Under the pieces are notes generated by a model. It was not told the origin of the DNA and made no database searches. It worked only from the letters and a program-made list of their open reading frames with translations. A stretch of 12,824 nucleotides of DNA from RGIG1959 sp045604545 (GTDB lineage: Bacteria; Bacillota; Clostridia; Oscillospirales; Acutalibacteraceae), in assembly GCA_045604545.1 (NCBI GenBank), contig JAZUOG010000021.1, positions 1 through 12,824 on the forward strand, given 5' to 3'. Positions 1 through 7,261 of the stretch are shown here, piece by piece (the first letter of the stretch is position 1; each line of letters starts with the position of its first letter). The translations under genes and the position numbers were made by a program.

Positions 1-28
1 AACCTGCTTGTGCGGCCTTTTGCGGTTA

Positions 29-1348
29 TTATGCTTCAAACACGCCGTCTTTGGTGACTTTGGCGATAATGAGCGGGGTGTGGAGCTGATCATCACCGAT
101 GACGATGCTTTGCATCAAACGCTTGGCGGCGGGGAGAAGAAGCGATTTGTCCGAGGCGTACAGTGTGGCGATCACATCGCCTTCCTTGACGGCATCGCCT
201 GTCTTTTTGAACAGACGCATACCTGCGCCCATGTCGATGGTATCGCTTTTCTTGGCACGTCCTGCGCCGAGCATCGTGCAGGCATTGCCGATGGCTTCGG
301 TATCGGTCGCGATAATATAGCCGTTTGTCGGTGCGGTCACATCGAGCGAGAACGGCGCTTCGGGGAACTTTTCGGGGTGGTCGATGAAGGACACATCACC
401 GCCCTGTGCCGCCACCATGTCTTTGAGCTTTTGCAGGGCTTTGCCGCTTGTCAGTGCTTCCTCTGCGGCGGCGCGACAGCGGATCTCATCACCGTGTCCC
501 GTCATCACAAGCAGCCGCGTGACGATGGCGAGAGACAATTTCGTCAGGTCTTCGGGACCGCTACCGCGAAGGGTATCGACCGCTTCTCTGACCTCAATGG
601 CATTGCCGACCGCATATCCCAAAGGACGATCCATGTCGGTGATCAATGCCTCCACCTGTCGTCCGTGGTGGGTGCCGATGGCAACCATGGCATTTGCGAG
701 TTCAATTGCCTGATAGGCGTCCTTCATGAACGCTCCACTGCCGCATTTGACATCGAGGCAGATCGCTTTGGCGCCACCCGCCAGTTTTTTGGACATGATG
801 GAGGAGGCGATGAGAGCGATGTTATTGACGGTTCCCGTTACGTCGCGCAGGGCATAGAGCTCCTTGTCGGCGGGCGCGATATTGCCGCTTTGAGCAATGA
901 CACACAGTCCGTGGGCTTTCACGGTGTCAACAAACTCATCTTTGTTGAGTGTTGTGCGGAATCCGGGAATGGATTCGAGTTTATCCACCGTGCCGCCCGT
1001 GTGTCCGAGACCGCGTCCCGACATTTTGGCGACTGTGAGTCCGCACGCCGCCGCCAGAGGGGCGACAACGAGTGTCGTTTTATCGCCGACACCGCCTGTT
1101 GAGTGCTTGTCGACCGTCAGCTCGCCGAGGTCGGACAAGTCCGCCACCTCGCCGCTTTGCATCATGCATTCGGTCAGCACCGCTGTTTCATGCGGTGTCA
1201 GATCGCGAAAACAGATCGCCATGAGCAGGGCAGAGGTCTGATAATCGGGAATGGTTTTGTCGGTGACACCTTTGATCCAGAAAGCGATTTCTTCATCAAA
1301 GAGGACTTCCCCGTTTTTCTTTTTGTTGATGATATCGATCATGCGCAT
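29..1348 (-). CDS. pdp: Pyrimidine-nucleoside (thymidine) phosphorylase
   Basis: Cytosolic enzyme that splits uridine, thymidine or deoxyuridine with phosphate into the free base and (deoxy)ribose-1-phosphate. The 439-residue product is full length for the family. It shows the phosphate-binding stretch KHSTGGVGDK at residues 81-90 and the family signature SGRGLGHTGGTVDKLE at about 110-125. The glycine-rich C-terminal barrel-sandwich region is also present, up to the end at TKDGVFEA. The ATG at 1346-1348 is preceded by AAAGGA (1359-1364) with a 10-nt gap, inside the end of cdd; a second Met two codons later is a less well placed start. It is the last visible gene of the deo operon, 7 nt after cdd, which supplies its uridine or deoxyuridine substrates. 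Members of the family are called Pdp or DeoA according to substrate range; the sequence does not separate these, and I prefer Pdp for a Gram-positive host. No terminator is seen in the 28 nt left in the window. Confidence 0.95.
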   Translation of the reverse strand: MRMIDIINKKKNGEVLFDEEIAFWIKGVTDKTIPDYQTSALLMAICFRDLTPHETAVLTECMMQSGEVADLSDLGELTVDKHSTGGVGDKTTLVVAPLAAACGLTVAKMSGRGLGHTGGTVDKLESIPGFRTTLNKDEFVDTVKAHGLCVIAQSGNIAPADKELYALRDVTGTVNNIALIASSIMSKKLAGGAKAICLDVKCGSGAFMKDAYQAIELANAMVAIGTHHGRQVEALITDMDRPLGYAVGNAIEVREAVDTLRGSGPEDLTKLSLAIVTRLLVMTGHGDEIRCRAAAEEALTSGKALQKLKDMVAAQGGDVSFIDHPEKFPEAPFSLDVTAPTNGYIIATDTEAIGNACTMLGAGRAKKSDTIDMGAGMRLFKKTGDAVKEGDVIATLYASDKSLLLPAAKRLMQSIVIGDDQLHTPLIIAKVTKDGVFEA

Positions 1349-1355
1349 GGTGCAT

Positions 1356-1748
1356 TTATCCTTTCAGTCGAAACGCCTCGGGTAGCAATGTTCCGAGGGT
1401 GGTTTCAAGTCCGTTTGAGAGAATGATCATGTCGTCGTCGCCAAATTCCGCCAACACCTGACGGCAACTGCCGCACGGCGTGCACGGTTTATCGGGAGAC
1501 GCGTCTTTGGAAGCGCCCACAACGGCGATGGCTTTGAAACGGGAAGAACCGCTTGAGATCGCTTTGAAGATCGCCACGCGTTCCGCACAGCAGGTCTCGC
1601 CGAACGCCGCATTTTCGATGTTACAGCCTGTGAAAATGTTGCCGTGTTCATCGAGAACAGCCGCGCCGACCGCGAATCCTGAATAGGGGGCATAGGATGC
1701 CTTGCGCGCCTCGGCGGCGGCACTCAGCAGGTCGTCTTTGCTGATCAT
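1356..1748 (-). CDS. cdd: Cytidine deaminase
   Basis: Zinc enzyme that deaminates cytidine and deoxycytidine to uridine and deoxyuridine, feeding the phosphorylase encoded next. The product is 130 residues, the usual length of the small homotetrameric class. The catalytic motif CAE lies at residues 54-56 (Cys54 zinc ligand, Glu56 proton shuttle), and PCGSC at 91-95 supplies the other two zinc cysteines (Cys92, Cys95). The substrate-binding NIENAAFGET stretch is just ahead of them. The start is firm: AGGAGG stands 8 nt before the ATG at 1746-1748. It begins 32 nt after the TIR gene stop and ends 7 nt before pdp, so it is co-transcribed. Nothing looks broken. Confidence 0.96.
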   Translation of the reverse strand: MISKDDLLSAAAEARKASYAPYSGFAVGAAVLDEHGNIFTGCNIENAAFGETCCAERVAIFKAISSGSSRFKAIAVVGASKDASPDKPCTPCGSCRQVLAEFGDDDMIILSNGLETTLGTLLPEAFRLKG

Positions 1749-1780
1749 TGTGCATTCCTCCTTTGAGCGAAAACCGGTGA

Positions 1781-3754
1781 TTATTCGAGAATGGCATTGA
1801 CAATGGCGATTTCGTTCGAATAATCACCCGAATAGTGTACCTTGAGGGAAAGGGCTTGTGCATCGGACACATCAAGAGAAACGTGTCGCATATGAGACTG
1901 ATCGGATGAGAAACCGGTTTCGGTGTGTATCAGACGGTCATCTGCATACATTTCGATAACCAGATCGTCGTAATCGTCATTTTCATCAAATGCGGTGACA
2001 TCAAATGAAAATGTGGTGTATTCTCCGTTCAACATCCACGTGGAGGTGTTGTGGCGATTAGCCCAATCTGCTCCGAATCGATATTGATCCACATGAAGCT
2101 CACCAAATGCATCGTATGCCGGGAAGTCAACGTAATTGCCGTTGAATTCAACCGCAGTGAGGTCGTTGAGGGTGGTGTGAGCAGTCACTTCATTTTCAGA
2201 AGGAGGCATTTCCTCCGAGACTTTTTCCAGAACGGCGTTCACCATCGTTACAGAAGCCTCGCCGCCTCCGTTGTACGTTAGTTTTACAGTCAGCGTAGAG
2301 GCATTTGTGACATCAAAAGAAACGTGACGCACGTGTGATTGGTTGCTCAGGTCCGGTTCAAAATGCATCAGACGGTCATCGGCATAAAAAGCCATAGCCG
2401 TAGCATCGGTGTTTTTTTCGTCAAAGAACGAGATGTCACATGAGAAGGTGGCATATTCTTTGTTCAGTCTCCAGACCGAGTCTGTGCGGTTGGTGACCCA
2501 ATCCAGACCGAAATTGTAATAATCATTGTAAAGGTTTCCGAACATATCATAAGCCGGGAACTCCGTGAAAGCGTATGCCTGCTTGACGGCATCCAGCTGA
2601 TTCAATGTGACAGAAGAGGAAGGCTCTGCAGAAGGCGGTTCTTTGTCACTTGGCGTATTGTCGAGCTTTGTGTTGACAAGAGCCAGATGGGCTTCTCCGT
2701 TTCCGAAGTACTTCGCTTTTATTGTCAGCTTGTCGGCGTAGGATACATCCAAAGAAACAGAATACACTTCAGAAGAATCGGCGACATTCGGTGCGTAGTG
2801 AATCATTTCATCATCTGCGTAAAAAGCCAGATCAACGGCACTGTCAATGGGGAATGCATCGAAGAATGTGACGTCGCACGAAAAATGGGTATACTTTCCG
2901 TCGAGCTTCCACATCGCCGTGTTTTCTCTGGAAAGATAGCTCATGTAGAAGTAGTGCAATATATCATATTGATTGCCGAAAATATCGGTTTTTGTTTCTT
3001 CAATAAAGTCACAGTCGGCTTTAAGCGCCGTCAGATCCTTCAAAGAAGCAGTTATCAGCTCGGATTCCGGGACAGGATCGTTGCCGATTGTCGGTTCACC
3101 CGACGGTGAGGTGCTTGCTGTGTCTGAAGAAGACGGTTCTGTGTGTGAGAAATCGTTTCCTATGAAAGCGAACACGCCGATAAAAACGGCGATGGCAAGA
3201 ATCGCCGCCACGGCAATCAAGCCCCATTTTTTGGAGGAGCGTTTTACAGAAGGAACGGGAGCCGGTGCGGCAACAGGGGACTTTATCGGAGCAACAGGGG
3301 GAGCATCACCGCGACAGGGGGCAAGAATGCTCGCCGCATTCATTTTGTTGATGATCGTGTCAGTGTCGGCGTTATCGGTGAAAAACAAGCGCTGAAAGCG
3401 GGAGGTGTGCAGTTCTGTTCCCGCAGGAACGCTGACATTCTCTTCCAGAAAGATCATCAAAGACCGTTTATTGTAGCTTTTTGCGAAAGCAATTTCGTCA
3501 AGACAATGCTCGGAAGCCATGCTGTTGCGGCTGACAAACACCACAAACACATCGCACTGCTGTACGTGGGAGGCGATGGCGTTTGACCAGTTTTCGCCCG
3601 CTTCAATGCCGCTGTCATACCAGAAACGGTAGCCTTCATCGTTCAGACGCGATAAAAGCGGCAAAACGCGGTCAGCATCCTTGTGGGCATAGCTGATAAA
3701 CATATACGGAGCGGTACCGGTATACGGTGCCACATGAATGGTTTGAACAGACAT
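1781..3754 (-). CDS. TIR-domain transmembrane protein with three NPCBM-like outer repeats
   Basis: Receptor-like protein of 657 residues. Residues about 16-145 form a TIR domain of the bacterial TIR_2 kind: strand A YMFISYAHKD at 17-26, a BB-loop-like DSGIEAGENW at 47-56, CDVFVVFVSRNS at 67-78, then CLDEIAFA where Glu87 falls where TIR NADases have their catalytic Glu. A Pro/Ala-rich linker and KRSSKK precede one hydrophobic helix at 177-199, so positive-inside topology puts the TIR domain in the cytosol. A Ser/Thr-rich linker follows, then three outer repeats (235-366, 383-512, 528-657) resembling NPCBM carbohydrate-binding modules. The start has AGAGG 9 nt upstream. It sits 14 nt after deoB and 32 nt before cdd, so it is transcribed with nucleoside-salvage genes. 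Its DNA is more AT-rich than its neighbours, hinting at later arrival. NAD cleavage, partner and ligand are inferred or unknown. Confidence 0.85.
   Translation of the reverse strand: MSVQTIHVAPYTGTAPYMFISYAHKDADRVLPLLSRLNDEGYRFWYDSGIEAGENWSNAIASHVQQCDVFVVFVSRNSMASEHCLDEIAFAKSYNKRSLMIFLEENVSVPAGTELHTSRFQRLFFTDNADTDTIINKMNAASILAPCRGDAPPVAPIKSPVAAPAPVPSVKRSSKKWGLIAVAAILAIAVFIGVFAFIGNDFSHTEPSSSDTASTSPSGEPTIGNDPVPESELITASLKDLTALKADCDFIEETKTDIFGNQYDILHYFYMSYLSRENTAMWKLDGKYTHFSCDVTFFDAFPIDSAVDLAFYADDEMIHYAPNVADSSEVYSVSLDVSYADKLTIKAKYFGNGEAHLALVNTKLDNTPSDKEPPSAEPSSSVTLNQLDAVKQAYAFTEFPAYDMFGNLYNDYYNFGLDWVTNRTDSVWRLNKEYATFSCDISFFDEKNTDATAMAFYADDRLMHFEPDLSNQSHVRHVSFDVTNASTLTVKLTYNGGGEASVTMVNAVLEKVSEEMPPSENEVTAHTTLNDLTAVEFNGNYVDFPAYDAFGELHVDQYRFGADWANRHNTSTWMLNGEYTTFSFDVTAFDENDDYDDLVIEMYADDRLIHTETGFSSDQSHMRHVSLDVSDAQALSLKVHYSGDYSNEIAIVNAILE
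1784..3052 (-). repeat. Three tandem NPCBM-like coding repeats
   Basis: Within the TIR gene, three units of about 130 codons (approximately 3052-2657, 2608-2219 and 2173-1784) share one pattern. Each has an opening L-x-x-L-x-A, D-x-FG-x-x-x-x near the front, then W-x-L-x-x-x-Y-x-x-F-S, FYADD or MYADD before a -x-H-, an S-x-D-V-S-like strand, and a closing A-x-V-N-x-x-L. Units 2 and 3 are closest (both keep FPAYD, R-H-V-S and VNA-x-LE). Units 1 and 2 carry FSCDV whereas unit 3 has FSFDV. This indicates duplication inside the gene followed by divergence. Confidence 0.8.
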
Positions 3755-3768
3755 ACTCGATTTCCTCT

Positions 3769-4938
3769 TTAAATCAGAATTGTTGCAAATGACGTGCCAT
3801 CGATATCGGCGGTGATTCCCAGCAGATCGGCGATGGTTTTGCCGATATCGGCAAAGGTGTCACGTGTGCCGAGGTTGATGCCGTTTTGCAGTCCCTTGCC
3901 GTAAATGAGAAGCGGCACGGTTTCACGGGTATGGTCGGTGCCTTTGAAAGCAGGATCGCATCCGTGGTCAGCCGACAGAATGAAGACATCCTCTTCTGTC
4001 AGGTTGGCAAGAATATGGGGAATGGCGGCGTCCATTTCTTCCAAAGCGGCAGTATAGCCCTTCACATCGCGGCGATGACCATAAACCATGTCAAAGTCCA
4101 CCAGATTGACGAAGCACAGCCCGTGGAACGGACGGTGGGTCAGAGACAGCGTTTGCAGTAAGCCGTCAGTGTTATTCTTGGTGCGAATGGCTTCGGTGAT
4201 ACCTTGTCCTGCGAAAATGTCGCTGATCTTGCCGACACCGATCACATCAAGACCGCCTTCTTTGAGTGCGTCAAGCAATGTGGCTTTCGGCGGCACGAGG
4301 GAATAATCGTGACGGTTGGCGGTGCGCACAAACCCGCTTGCGGCATCTCCCGTGAAAGGACGAGCGATCACGCGTCCGACACCGTGCTCACCCTGCATGA
4401 TCTCTCTTGCTGTCTCGCAGTAGCGATACAGTGTCTCAAGCGGGACGATATCCTCGTGTGCGGCGATCTGCAGGACACTGTCAGCGGAGGTGTACACAAT
4501 GAGCGCACCGGTTCTGACATGCTCCTCGCCGTAATCTTTGATAACTTCCGTTCCCGAATAGGGACGGTTGCAAAGAATCTCACGCCCAAAGGCGGTCTTG
4601 AGTTTGGCGATGATCTCCTCGGGGAACCCGTTCGGATAGGTGGGAAGCGGACGGTCACTTTGCAGGCCGCACAGCTCCCAGTGCCCGATAGTGGTATCTT
4701 TTCCCGCAGAATACTCTGTCATGCGCGCAAAAGACGCCATGGGAGCGTCGCACGGTGTACCGACAGTCATGTCGTCAATATTGAACAGTCCAAGCTGCTC
4801 GAGTTGCGGAACGGTCAGATTGCCTTTGTGACAGCAGGAGGCGAGTGTGTCGGCTCCTTCGTCACCAAAGAGAGCGGCATCGGGAGCTTGCCCGATGCCG
4901 AAGCTGTCCGCGATGATAAAAAATACGCGTTTGATCAT
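3769..4938 (-). CDS. deoB: Phosphopentomutase
   Basis: Alkaline-phosphatase-superfamily mutase that interconverts (deoxy)ribose-1-phosphate and (deoxy)ribose-5-phosphate, linking nucleoside phosphorolysis to DeoC and the pentose phosphate pathway. The 389-residue product is normal for the family. The N-terminal metal-binding IIADSFGIG spans residues 8-16. GKDTTIGHWE at 79-88 contains the likely phosphate-carrying Thr82. The C-terminal metal sites appear as SADHGCDP and TDHTRETVPLL. The ATG overlaps the deoC stop by one base (TAATG at 4936-4940), a translational-coupling arrangement; AAAGGG within the deoC tail is its ribosome site. It is followed after 14 nt by the TIR gene. No irregularity is seen. 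Confidence 0.96.
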   Translation of the reverse strand: MIKRVFFIIADSFGIGQAPDAALFGDEGADTLASCCHKGNLTVPQLEQLGLFNIDDMTVGTPCDAPMASFARMTEYSAGKDTTIGHWELCGLQSDRPLPTYPNGFPEEIIAKLKTAFGREILCNRPYSGTEVIKDYGEEHVRTGALIVYTSADSVLQIAAHEDIVPLETLYRYCETAREIMQGEHGVGRVIARPFTGDAASGFVRTANRHDYSLVPPKATLLDALKEGGLDVIGVGKISDIFAGQGITEAIRTKNNTDGLLQTLSLTHRPFHGLCFVNLVDFDMVYGHRRDVKGYTAALEEMDAAIPHILANLTEEDVFILSADHGCDPAFKGTDHTRETVPLLIYGKGLQNGINLGTRDTFADIGKTIADLLGITADIDGTSFATILI

Positions 4939-5594
4939 TATGCTTTACCCTTTGTCAATGCCTCGACAGCGTTTGAGGTGCCGATGCGGTCACAGCCGGC
5001 TTCCAGATAGGCAACCATGTCCTTTTTGGTGCGAATACCGCCGGCGGCTTTCATTTTGATACCGAAATCGACACTCGCTCTGAACAGCGCGATGTCTTCA
5101 AGGGTTGCGCCGCCCGTGCCGAAGCCGGTGGAGGTTTTGATGTAATCCGCCCCTGCCTCGCTGACACAGCGGCAGATGGCTTTCTTCTCGGCATCGGTGA
5201 GGTAGCAGGTCTCGGCAATCACCTTCAGCACACGACCGTCGCAGGCGTTTTTGACGGCAACGATCTCGTCGGTGATTTCCTCAAAACGCTTTTCCTTGAC
5301 ATCGCCGAGCGAAATGACCATGTCGATCTCATCGGCACCGTTTTCGATGGCATCGATCGTTTCGGCCACCTTCACGGCAGTGGTCTGATAGCCGAGCGGG
5401 AAGCCGATCACGGTGCAAACGGTCAGTTCGTCCCCGAAGGTATCCTTGACGGCTCCGACAAAGCGAGGGGGAACGCAAACGGAAGCAGTACCGTATTCGA
5501 TCGCCTCACAGCAAAGCTGAAAGATCTCGTCGGTCGTGGCGGTAGGCTTGAGCAACGTATGATCGATATGGGCAAAGATATCAGAAACTTGCAT
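4938..5594 (-). CDS. deoC: Deoxyribose-phosphate aldolase
   Basis: Class I aldolase that cleaves 2-deoxyribose-5-phosphate to acetaldehyde and glyceraldehyde-3-phosphate, the last step in using deoxynucleoside sugar as carbon. The product is 218 residues, typical of the short bacterial form. The Schiff-base lysine is Lys153 in GADYIKTSTGF. The proton-relay Lys182 lies in IKMKAAGGIRT, and Asp91 in ADEIDMVISLG. HTLLKP near the N-terminus is the usual family opening. AAGGAG (5605-5610) stands 10 nt before the ATG. It is the first gene of the deo operon, directly behind the promoter at 5638-5666, and ends in a TAATG overlap with deoB. No adjacent DeoR-type regulator gene is in the window. Confidence 0.97.
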   Translation of the reverse strand: MQVSDIFAHIDHTLLKPTATTDEIFQLCCEAIEYGTASVCVPPRFVGAVKDTFGDELTVCTVIGFPLGYQTTAVKVAETIDAIENGADEIDMVISLGDVKEKRFEEITDEIVAVKNACDGRVLKVIAETCYLTDAEKKAICRCVSEAGADYIKTSTGFGTGGATLEDIALFRASVDFGIKMKAAGGIRTKKDMVAYLEAGCDRIGTSNAVEALTKGKA

Positions 5595-5637
5595 GATTGA
5601 TCGGCTCCTTTTAATGATTTGGGATATCCATAATTTA

Positions 5638-5666
5638 ACTATATCACACTTTTATAAGAATAGCAA
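5638..5666 (-). promoter_or_regulatory. Promoter of the deo operon
   Basis: On the minus strand, TTGCTA (5661-5666) and TATAGT (5638-5643) are separated by exactly 17 nt, and the -10 is preceded by TGA, an extended -10. The predicted start lies about 35-40 nt before the deoC ATG. It is read from sequence only. It lies back to back with the ttcA promoter, with 12 nt between the two -35 boxes. Confidence 0.6.
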
Positions 5667-5678
5667 ATAGGAAAAGCA

Positions 5679-5707
5679 TTGTTTTGTCATTTATTTTGTG
5701 ATATACT
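5679..5707 (+). promoter_or_regulatory. Promoter of the ttcA-tcdA operon
   Basis: TATACT (5702-5707) is preceded by TGA (5699-5701), giving a strong extended -10. A poor -35, TTGTTT (5679-5684), lies 17 nt upstream. A start near 5714 would leave a short leader of about 20 nt carrying the ribosome site. The TTGTCA at 5684-5689 is closer to consensus, but its 12-nt spacing is too short. Confidence 0.5.
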
Positions 5708-5719
5708 GGGTAAAAACGA

Positions 5720-5728
5720 GGGAGGTGA
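5720..5728 (+). promoter_or_regulatory. Ribosome-binding site that fixes a GTG start
   Basis: GGGAGGTGA is near-perfectly complementary to the 16S rRNA tail. Its GGAGG core ends 8 nt before the GTG at 5734-5736. This selects 5734 as the start over the in-frame GTG at 5698, which overlaps the promoter -10. Confidence 0.8.
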
Positions 5729-5733
5729 ACACC

Positions 5734-6570
5734 GTGGAGGAGTGGCAACGTATTGAACGCACCATCATCAAAACCTATCGCAAAACGATCTGGCAGCCGT
5801 TTGTCGGCGCACTCAAGCAGTACGAGCTGATCGCGCCGCACGACCGCATCGCGGTGTGCATCTCGGGCGGCAAGGATTCTTTCCTGCTCGCCAAATGCAT
5901 GCAACAACTTCACCGTCACAGCGAGATGCCGTTTGAACTTGTCTTTTTGTGTATCGATCCCGGTTACGGCGAAGCCGATCGTCGTCAGCTGATCGCTCTC
6001 GGCGAAGCACTGCGGTTGCCGCTTGTGATCGAGGAGGTGCCGCTGTTTCGTGTGGTGCAGGAACAAACGAATGGCTCCCCTTGCTATCTGTGCGCGCGAA
6101 TGCGCCGCGGCTGGCTGTATAAACTTGCACAGCAACATGGTTGCAACAAAATTGCGCTCGGACATCACCTTGACGATATGGTGGAAACAGCGCTCATGAG
6201 CATGATCTACGGCGCTGAAGTCAAGACCATGCCGCCGAAACTCCGCTCAACAAGCTATGAGGGCATGGAACTGATCCGCCCGCTGTATGCCGTCAGAGAG
6301 CACGATGTTCGCTTGTGGCAGGCAAACAGCAGACTCGAGTTTCTTCACAGCGGTTGTCCGCTGAGTGAAGCGGGGTGCGGTGGCTCGAAACGGCAGGAGA
6401 TCAAGGAGCTTGTGGCACTCATGCGGGAGCGAAATCCCGATGCCGACAAGCAGATCTTCCGCAGTCTGCACAACGTCAACATCGGCATGATTCCCGCTTA
6501 TCGCATGGGGGACAGCAAGCCGCTCGTGTCCTTTGCCGAGCATTATGAGGAGATGACAGATGATGAATGA
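5734..6570 (+). CDS. ttcA: TtcA-family tRNA 2-thiocytidine synthetase (PP-loop)
   Basis: ATP-dependent tRNA thiolation enzyme of the TtcA/TtuA family. TtcA proteins make 2-thiocytidine at position 32 of the anticodon loop using an Fe-S cluster. From the GTG start the product has 278 residues. The PP-loop SGGKDS is at residues 44-49. CYLC (117-120) and a later SGCPL (Cys208) provide the three cysteines expected for cluster binding. GHHLDDMVET at 143-152 is the second family motif. A further Cys215 in EAGCGGSK is near the C-terminal side. It lacks the N-terminal zinc-ribbon pairs typical of TtuA, which favours TtcA. The start is chosen from GGGAGGTGA just upstream. The gene overlaps tcdA by 11 nt, so the two are translationally coupled. 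The exact tRNA target base is inferred from the family. Confidence 0.82.
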   Translation: MEEWQRIERTIIKTYRKTIWQPFVGALKQYELIAPHDRIAVCISGGKDSFLLAKCMQQLHRHSEMPFELVFLCIDPGYGEADRRQLIALGEALRLPLVIEEVPLFRVVQEQTNGSPCYLCARMRRGWLYKLAQQHGCNKIALGHHLDDMVETALMSMIYGAEVKTMPPKLRSTSYEGMELIRPLYAVREHDVRLWQANSRLEFLHSGCPLSEAGCGGSKRQEIKELVALMRERNPDADKQIFRSLHNVNIGMIPAYRMGDSKPLVSFAEHYEEMTDDE

Positions 6571-7261
6571 GCGATATGAACGCGAGGTGATGCTCATCGG
6601 TGAACAGGCGGTGGAACGACTGCACCGCTCGTCGGTGGCGGTGTTCGGCGTCGGCGGTGTCGGCTCGTATGTTGTCGAAGCGCTTGCCCGCGCCGGTGTC
6701 GGTCGGTTGTTGCTGGTTGATAACGACACGGTGAGCGTGACCAACATCAATCGTCAGCTGGTGGCACTCACCTCTACGGTCGGCAGACCGAAGGTTGAGG
6801 TGGCCGCTGAGCGTGTACGCGATATCGATCCCTCGTGTCAAGTGGAAACCAAAGTGATGTTTTACACGCCCGACAATGCGGACGAGATCGATCTGTCGTC
6901 ATTTTCGTATATTGTGGACGCCGTGGACAGTGTGACGGCAAAGCTTGAACTGATCACCCGCGCCGAAAAGCTCGGCGTGCCGATCATTTCCTGTATGGGA
7001 GCGGGAAACAAGCTGGACCCGACCCGTTTTGAGGTGACGGATATTTTCAAGACCAGCGTCTGCCCGCTCGCGCGCGTGATGCGCTATGAGCTTCGTAAGC
7101 GCGGTGTAAAGCACTGCAAGGTGGTCTATTCCACCGAAGAACCCGTTTTATCAAAAGACGGTAAGCGAGTGCCTGCCAGTATCTCCTTCGTGCCGTCAGC
7201 GGCAGGACTTGTCGCCGCCTCGGCGGTGGTGAAGGATTTGATAAAGGAGAAGAACGAATGA
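6560..7261 (+). CDS. tcdA: tRNA threonylcarbamoyladenosine dehydratase (ThiF/E1-like)
   Basis: E1-like ATP-dependent enzyme that dehydrates t6A37 in tRNA to cyclic t6A. The product is 233 residues, the usual size of the TcdA/YgdL group and shorter than MoeB or ThiF with extra domains. FGVGGVGSYVVEALARAG at about 29-46 is the nucleotide-binding fold, DNDTVSVTNINRQ at 54-66 carries the conserved Asp and NRQ, and SVCPLARVMRYELRKRG near 166-182 is typical of TcdA. GAGGAG (6547-6552) precedes the start. ATG at 6560 and ATG at 6563 are adjacent; the first has the better spacing (about 9 nt from AGG). The gene overlaps ttcA by 11 nt, and its TGA overlaps the next ATG (ATGA at 7258-7261). A generic ThiF-family activity cannot be wholly excluded. 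Confidence 0.85.
   Translation: MMNERYEREVMLIGEQAVERLHRSSVAVFGVGGVGSYVVEALARAGVGRLLLVDNDTVSVTNINRQLVALTSTVGRPKVEVAAERVRDIDPSCQVETKVMFYTPDNADEIDLSSFSYIVDAVDSVTAKLELITRAEKLGVPIISCMGAGNKLDPTRFEVTDIFKTSVCPLARVMRYELRKRGVKHCKVVYSTEEPVLSKDGKRVPASISFVPSAAGLVAASAVVKDLIKEKNE

Noticed and set aside
1..28. Possible terminator after pdp
   Set aside because: Only 28 nt remain after the stop and no convincing hairpin with a T run is visible.
8..1102. Long plus-strand open frame of 364 codons opposite pdp
   Set aside because: It is the antisense shadow of a clear thymidine/pyrimidine phosphorylase; its product is low-complexity His/Cys/Gly-rich and it has no ribosome site.
4204..5010. Plus-strand frame of 268 codons opposite deoB
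   Set aside because: Antisense shadow of phosphopentomutase; no family motifs and no ribosome site.
5698..5733. Earlier in-frame GTG start of ttcA at 5698
   Set aside because: It overlaps the predicted -10 box, has no ribosome site, and adds residues not expected for the family.
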